Positions 60,877 through 62,886 of a DNA stretch of 62,886 nucleotides are shown here, in pieces. The notes below the pieces were generated by a model. That model was not told the origin of the DNA and did no database searches. It saw only the letters and a list, made by a program, of their open reading frames with translations. Within the stretch, counting starts at the first letter, position 1, and each line of letters opens with the position of its first letter. Source of the DNA: Melioribacteraceae bacterium (GTDB taxonomy: Bacteria; Bacteroidota; Ignavibacteria; Ignavibacteriales; Melioribacteraceae); the NCBI GenBank assembly GCA_021647785.1, contig JAKIUC010000023.1:1-62886 (forward strand), in the 5' to 3' direction. Both the position numbers and the translations under genes were made by a program.

Positions 60877-61487
60877 TAGGTTACCAAGCTTATGCGTCAT
60901 CTCCTTCGGCAACTAATGAAGTCACTCTTGGAAACAATACGGTTACAACACTACGTTGTAATACCCAAACCATTACTGGTCTGTCAGATGCTAGAGATAA
61001 AAAGAATATTAAAAATTTGACCTTAGGTATTAACTTTATAATGAAAATAAAACCACGCCAGTTTAATTGGGATAGAAGAGAGTGGTACAAAAACAATGTA
61101 TCGGACGGAAGCAAAACAAATGAAACACCTACAGCCGGATTTATAGCACAAGAACTTGACGAAGTACAAACCTCAGAGAAAGCAGAATGGCTTAACTTGG
61201 TGCTAAAAAGCAATAAGGAGAGATGGGAAGCCACTTATGGAAATTTACTCCCTGTGATGGTTAAAGCAATTCAAGACTTAAAAAATGAGAACGATGAATT
61301 GAAAACTGCGAATAGTAAACTGGCTGTTGTAACTTCTGAAGCAATTAAAAACATAAACAATGAAAACAAAGAGCTAAAAATAAAATTAGCAAACTACGAA
61401 CAGATCCAAAATATGTTAGTGGTAGAAATAGAAAAATTAAAATCAAGTAATACTAGAATAACAAAAGTAAACTTAGTTTTGAAATGA
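60877..61487 (+). pseudogene. 3' part of an S74 (endosialidase chaperone) gene cut by the IS
   Basis: Frame is open from the IS end: VGYQAYASSPSATNEVTLGN is the end of a repeat region, followed by the S74 intramolecular chaperone domain with the self-cleavage-type site SDARDKKNIKNLTLGINFIM (near residue 45) and GFIAQELDEV, LLPVMVKAIQDLKNEND, and a C-terminal coiled coil (ELKTANSKLAVVTSEAIKNI). Such domains end tail-fibre and adhesin-like proteins. The start of the gene is not on the left side of the IS, so the protein is 5'-truncated; any translation would begin in the IS. The stop overlaps the next ATG (ATGA). Confidence 0.8.
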
Positions 61488-62230
61488 AAAAAACAATAAT
61501 ATTTCTAACAATAATAACCATACCACTATTGCTTCAAGCTCAAAGCAGTGTGGTTTTTGATACCGGAACAATAATTGACGTAGGTACTGGTGCAGATATA
61601 TCTGCAGATGCAATAACAGTAAATGGAGCCTATTCAGGAGGCGGAACATTTAACTCAGGAGCTTTACCTGTAGAATTAGTTTCCTTTAGTGCAATACATT
61701 TGAACAACGGTGTAGAGTTAACTTGGCGAACGGCAACAGAAATAAACAACTATGGGTTTGATATTCAACGTACTGCTAACAACAACCTCGAAGATTATCA
61801 AAGCATAGGCTTTATACAAGGACATGGTAATAGCATTTCACCTAAGGAATATAGTTTTTTAGATAATACAGTATCGCACGGCAAATATTTTTACCGTCTA
61901 AAACAAATAGATATTGACGGTGCGTATGAATATAGCGAAGAAATTGAAATAGATTTAGGCACCCTAAATAAATTTGTATTAAATCAGAACTATCCTAATA
62001 CGTTTAATCCAGAAACCTCAATCAGTTACGAAATACCAATAAGTGGCAAGGTAGTGCTTAAGGTCTTTAATCTGTTGGGTAAAGAAGTTGCAACATTGGT
62101 AAACGAGGAAAAGGTTGCCGGCTCTTATAAGATTAACTTCTCTGGTGCAGCCTTAGCAAGCGGTACTTATTTTTATAGAATACAAATAGGCGGTTTTGTT
62201 AAGACTAAGAAATTTATTTTGCTTAAATAG
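61484..62230 (+). CDS. Secreted protein with type IX secretion C-terminal sorting domain
   Basis: A 248-residue exported protein with signal peptide (MKKTIIFLTIITIPLLLQAQ). A short N-terminal stretch (VFDTGTIIDVGTGADISADA) resembles the linker of S74-partnered proteins. Then the same domain as the protein at 475-1176 (LPVELVSFSAIHLNNGVELT, FDIQRTANNNLEDYQSIGFI) and the sorting domain NYPNTFNPETSISYEIPISG to FVKTKKFILLK. It overlaps the S74 fragment by 4 nt (ATGA), so the two were one transcript; whether it is still expressed after the IS insertion is uncertain. Confidence 0.85.
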   Translation: MKKTIIFLTIITIPLLLQAQSSVVFDTGTIIDVGTGADISADAITVNGAYSGGGTFNSGALPVELVSFSAIHLNNGVELTWRTATEINNYGFDIQRTANNNLEDYQSIGFIQGHGNSISPKEYSFLDNTVSHGKYFYRLKQIDIDGAYEYSEEIEIDLGTLNKFVLNQNYPNTFNPETSISYEIPISGKVVLKVFNLLGKEVATLVNEEKVAGSYKINFSGAALASGTYFYRIQIGGFVKTKKFILLK

Positions 62231-62326
62231 TATCAAATGACCATAGGAGCAGTTAAGTTGTTTAAGATGAACGACTTAACAGACTAAAGAAATAATAAAT
62301 AACAAACGAAATTAAGGAAAAGGATG

Positions 62327-62349
62327 CTGAGTTGTCTCAGTTTCTTTTT
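62327..62349 (+). terminator. Possible intrinsic terminator
   Basis: CTGAG / CTCAG stem with a 4-nt loop and a TTTCTTTTT tail, about 95 nt after the T9SS gene. Short stem, so only moderate support. Confidence 0.45.
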
Positions 62350-62408
62350 CACTATTCTTTTACATGCTGTTTTTCAATTTAGTTGGCAAAAGATCTACAT
62401 ATTGTTGA

Positions 62409-62886
62409 GCAAATGGTTGGGTTGAAAAACTAAAACAAGACCAAGCACTTTGCAAAGCAGAAATTGCAGTAATTGTAACCGAAGCATTACCTTCTGATAT
62501 GGATAGGTTTGGCGAGAAAAATGGCGTTTGGATTTGTACTTTTCAAGAAATAAAAAGTCTCTCATTTGTTCTTAGAGAAATGCTCATTAAAACTCACTCA
62601 GCTAAATCTGCCCAAGATAATAAAGGGGATAAAATGGAACTTCTCTATAATTACCTTACCAGTGCTGAGTTTGTGCAAAATGTTGAACGAGTTGTTGAAA
62701 ATTACGATAGTATCTTAAAGCAATTAAACTCCGAAAAGAAATCAATGAATAAAATATGGGCTCAACGCGAAAAACAGATTTGGGTTGTTCAAGAAAATAT
62801 CGCTTCTCTATTCGGTTCAATAAAAGGTATAGCAGGCAATGCTCTTGAAACCTCAAGTGTTTTTGAATTACCCGATGCCGAAATTG
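62409..62886 (+). pseudogene. DUF2130 protein, 5'-truncated, runs off the window
   Basis: A frame open from 62409 to the window end. WVEKLKQDQALCKAEIAVIV followed by TEALPSDMDRFGEKNGVWIC, then GDKMELLYNYLTSAEFVQNV and KSMNKIWAQREKQIWVVQEN match the C-terminal half of DUF2130 proteins, whose usual long coiled-coil N-terminus is absent: a TGA stands at 62406-62408 and the sequence before it is non-coding. It is therefore a broken gene or, less likely, an internally starting short form. The final residues lie outside the window. DUF2130 function is unknown. Confidence 0.75.

Overview
The window is about 63 kb of AT-rich chromosomal DNA from what is most likely an uncultured member of the Ignavibacteria (Bacteroidota/Chlorobiota group). 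The evidence is: secreted proteins with C-terminal type IX-type sorting domains (NYPNPFNP-type start, lysine-ending tail), a PorV/PorQ-family outer membrane protein, FlgD-like C-terminal domains, a Bacteroidetes-type alternative GlmU, weak Shine-Dalgarno sequences and small palindromic repeats in most long intergenic spaces. The genus is not determined. No tRNA, rRNA or CRISPR array was recognised.

Layout. 1-5.0 kb is accessory DNA: a cut-off secreted protein, a T9SS-sorted protein with an in-frame palindrome, a VapBC toxin-antitoxin pair and two convergent DUF4143-type ATPases. 5.8-10 kb encodes a sensor kinase with FG-GAP-like motifs in its extracytoplasmic part and an NtrC-type sigma-54 activator, separated by a decayed DUF559 gene and CT-rich palindromes, followed by an endonuclease III pseudogene. 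10.5-18.9 kb is a three-gene surface module (TonB receptor, 1211-residue sorted protein, PorV-like protein) bracketed by two copies of a 208-245 bp almost wholly palindromic element. 19-37.5 kb is mostly housekeeping: phosphoglucosamine mutase, two degraded toxin-antitoxin loci, two outer membrane proteins, a POT transporter, MurB, ComEC, an alkaline-phosphatase-superfamily enzyme, ParAB, a metallo-hydrolase, a glycosyltransferase, a diadenylate cyclase, FolP, Rpe and a PASTA protein. 37.9-45.5 kb holds a second POT transporter, alternative GlmU, NagB, a CBS protein, a TraB-family membrane protein, a lipoprotein with a cupin, and PdxJ.

45.9-58.2 kb is a compact branched-chain amino acid operon on the minus strand: ilvD-ilvB-ilvN-ilvC-leuB-leuA-leuC-leuD, then cimA and a lipoprotein. 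CimA gives a threonine-independent route to 2-oxobutyrate, and the LeuCD/LeuB enzymes of the same operon can complete it. Just upstream of ilvD lies a short ORF whose last 26 residues contain 18 Leu/Ile/Val, with two mutually exclusive hairpins at its end: a strong candidate for a ribosome-sensing leader.

58.5-62.9 kb is again accessory: an IS21-family element inserted next to the surviving 3' part of an S74 (endosialidase chaperone) gene, a second T9SS-sorted paralogue and a 5'-truncated DUF2130 gene running off the window.

The main theme outside the metabolic genes is repeated insertion of small palindromic repeats, several nested in one another and several inside or ending genes (a T9SS gene, HicB, the kinase 3' end).
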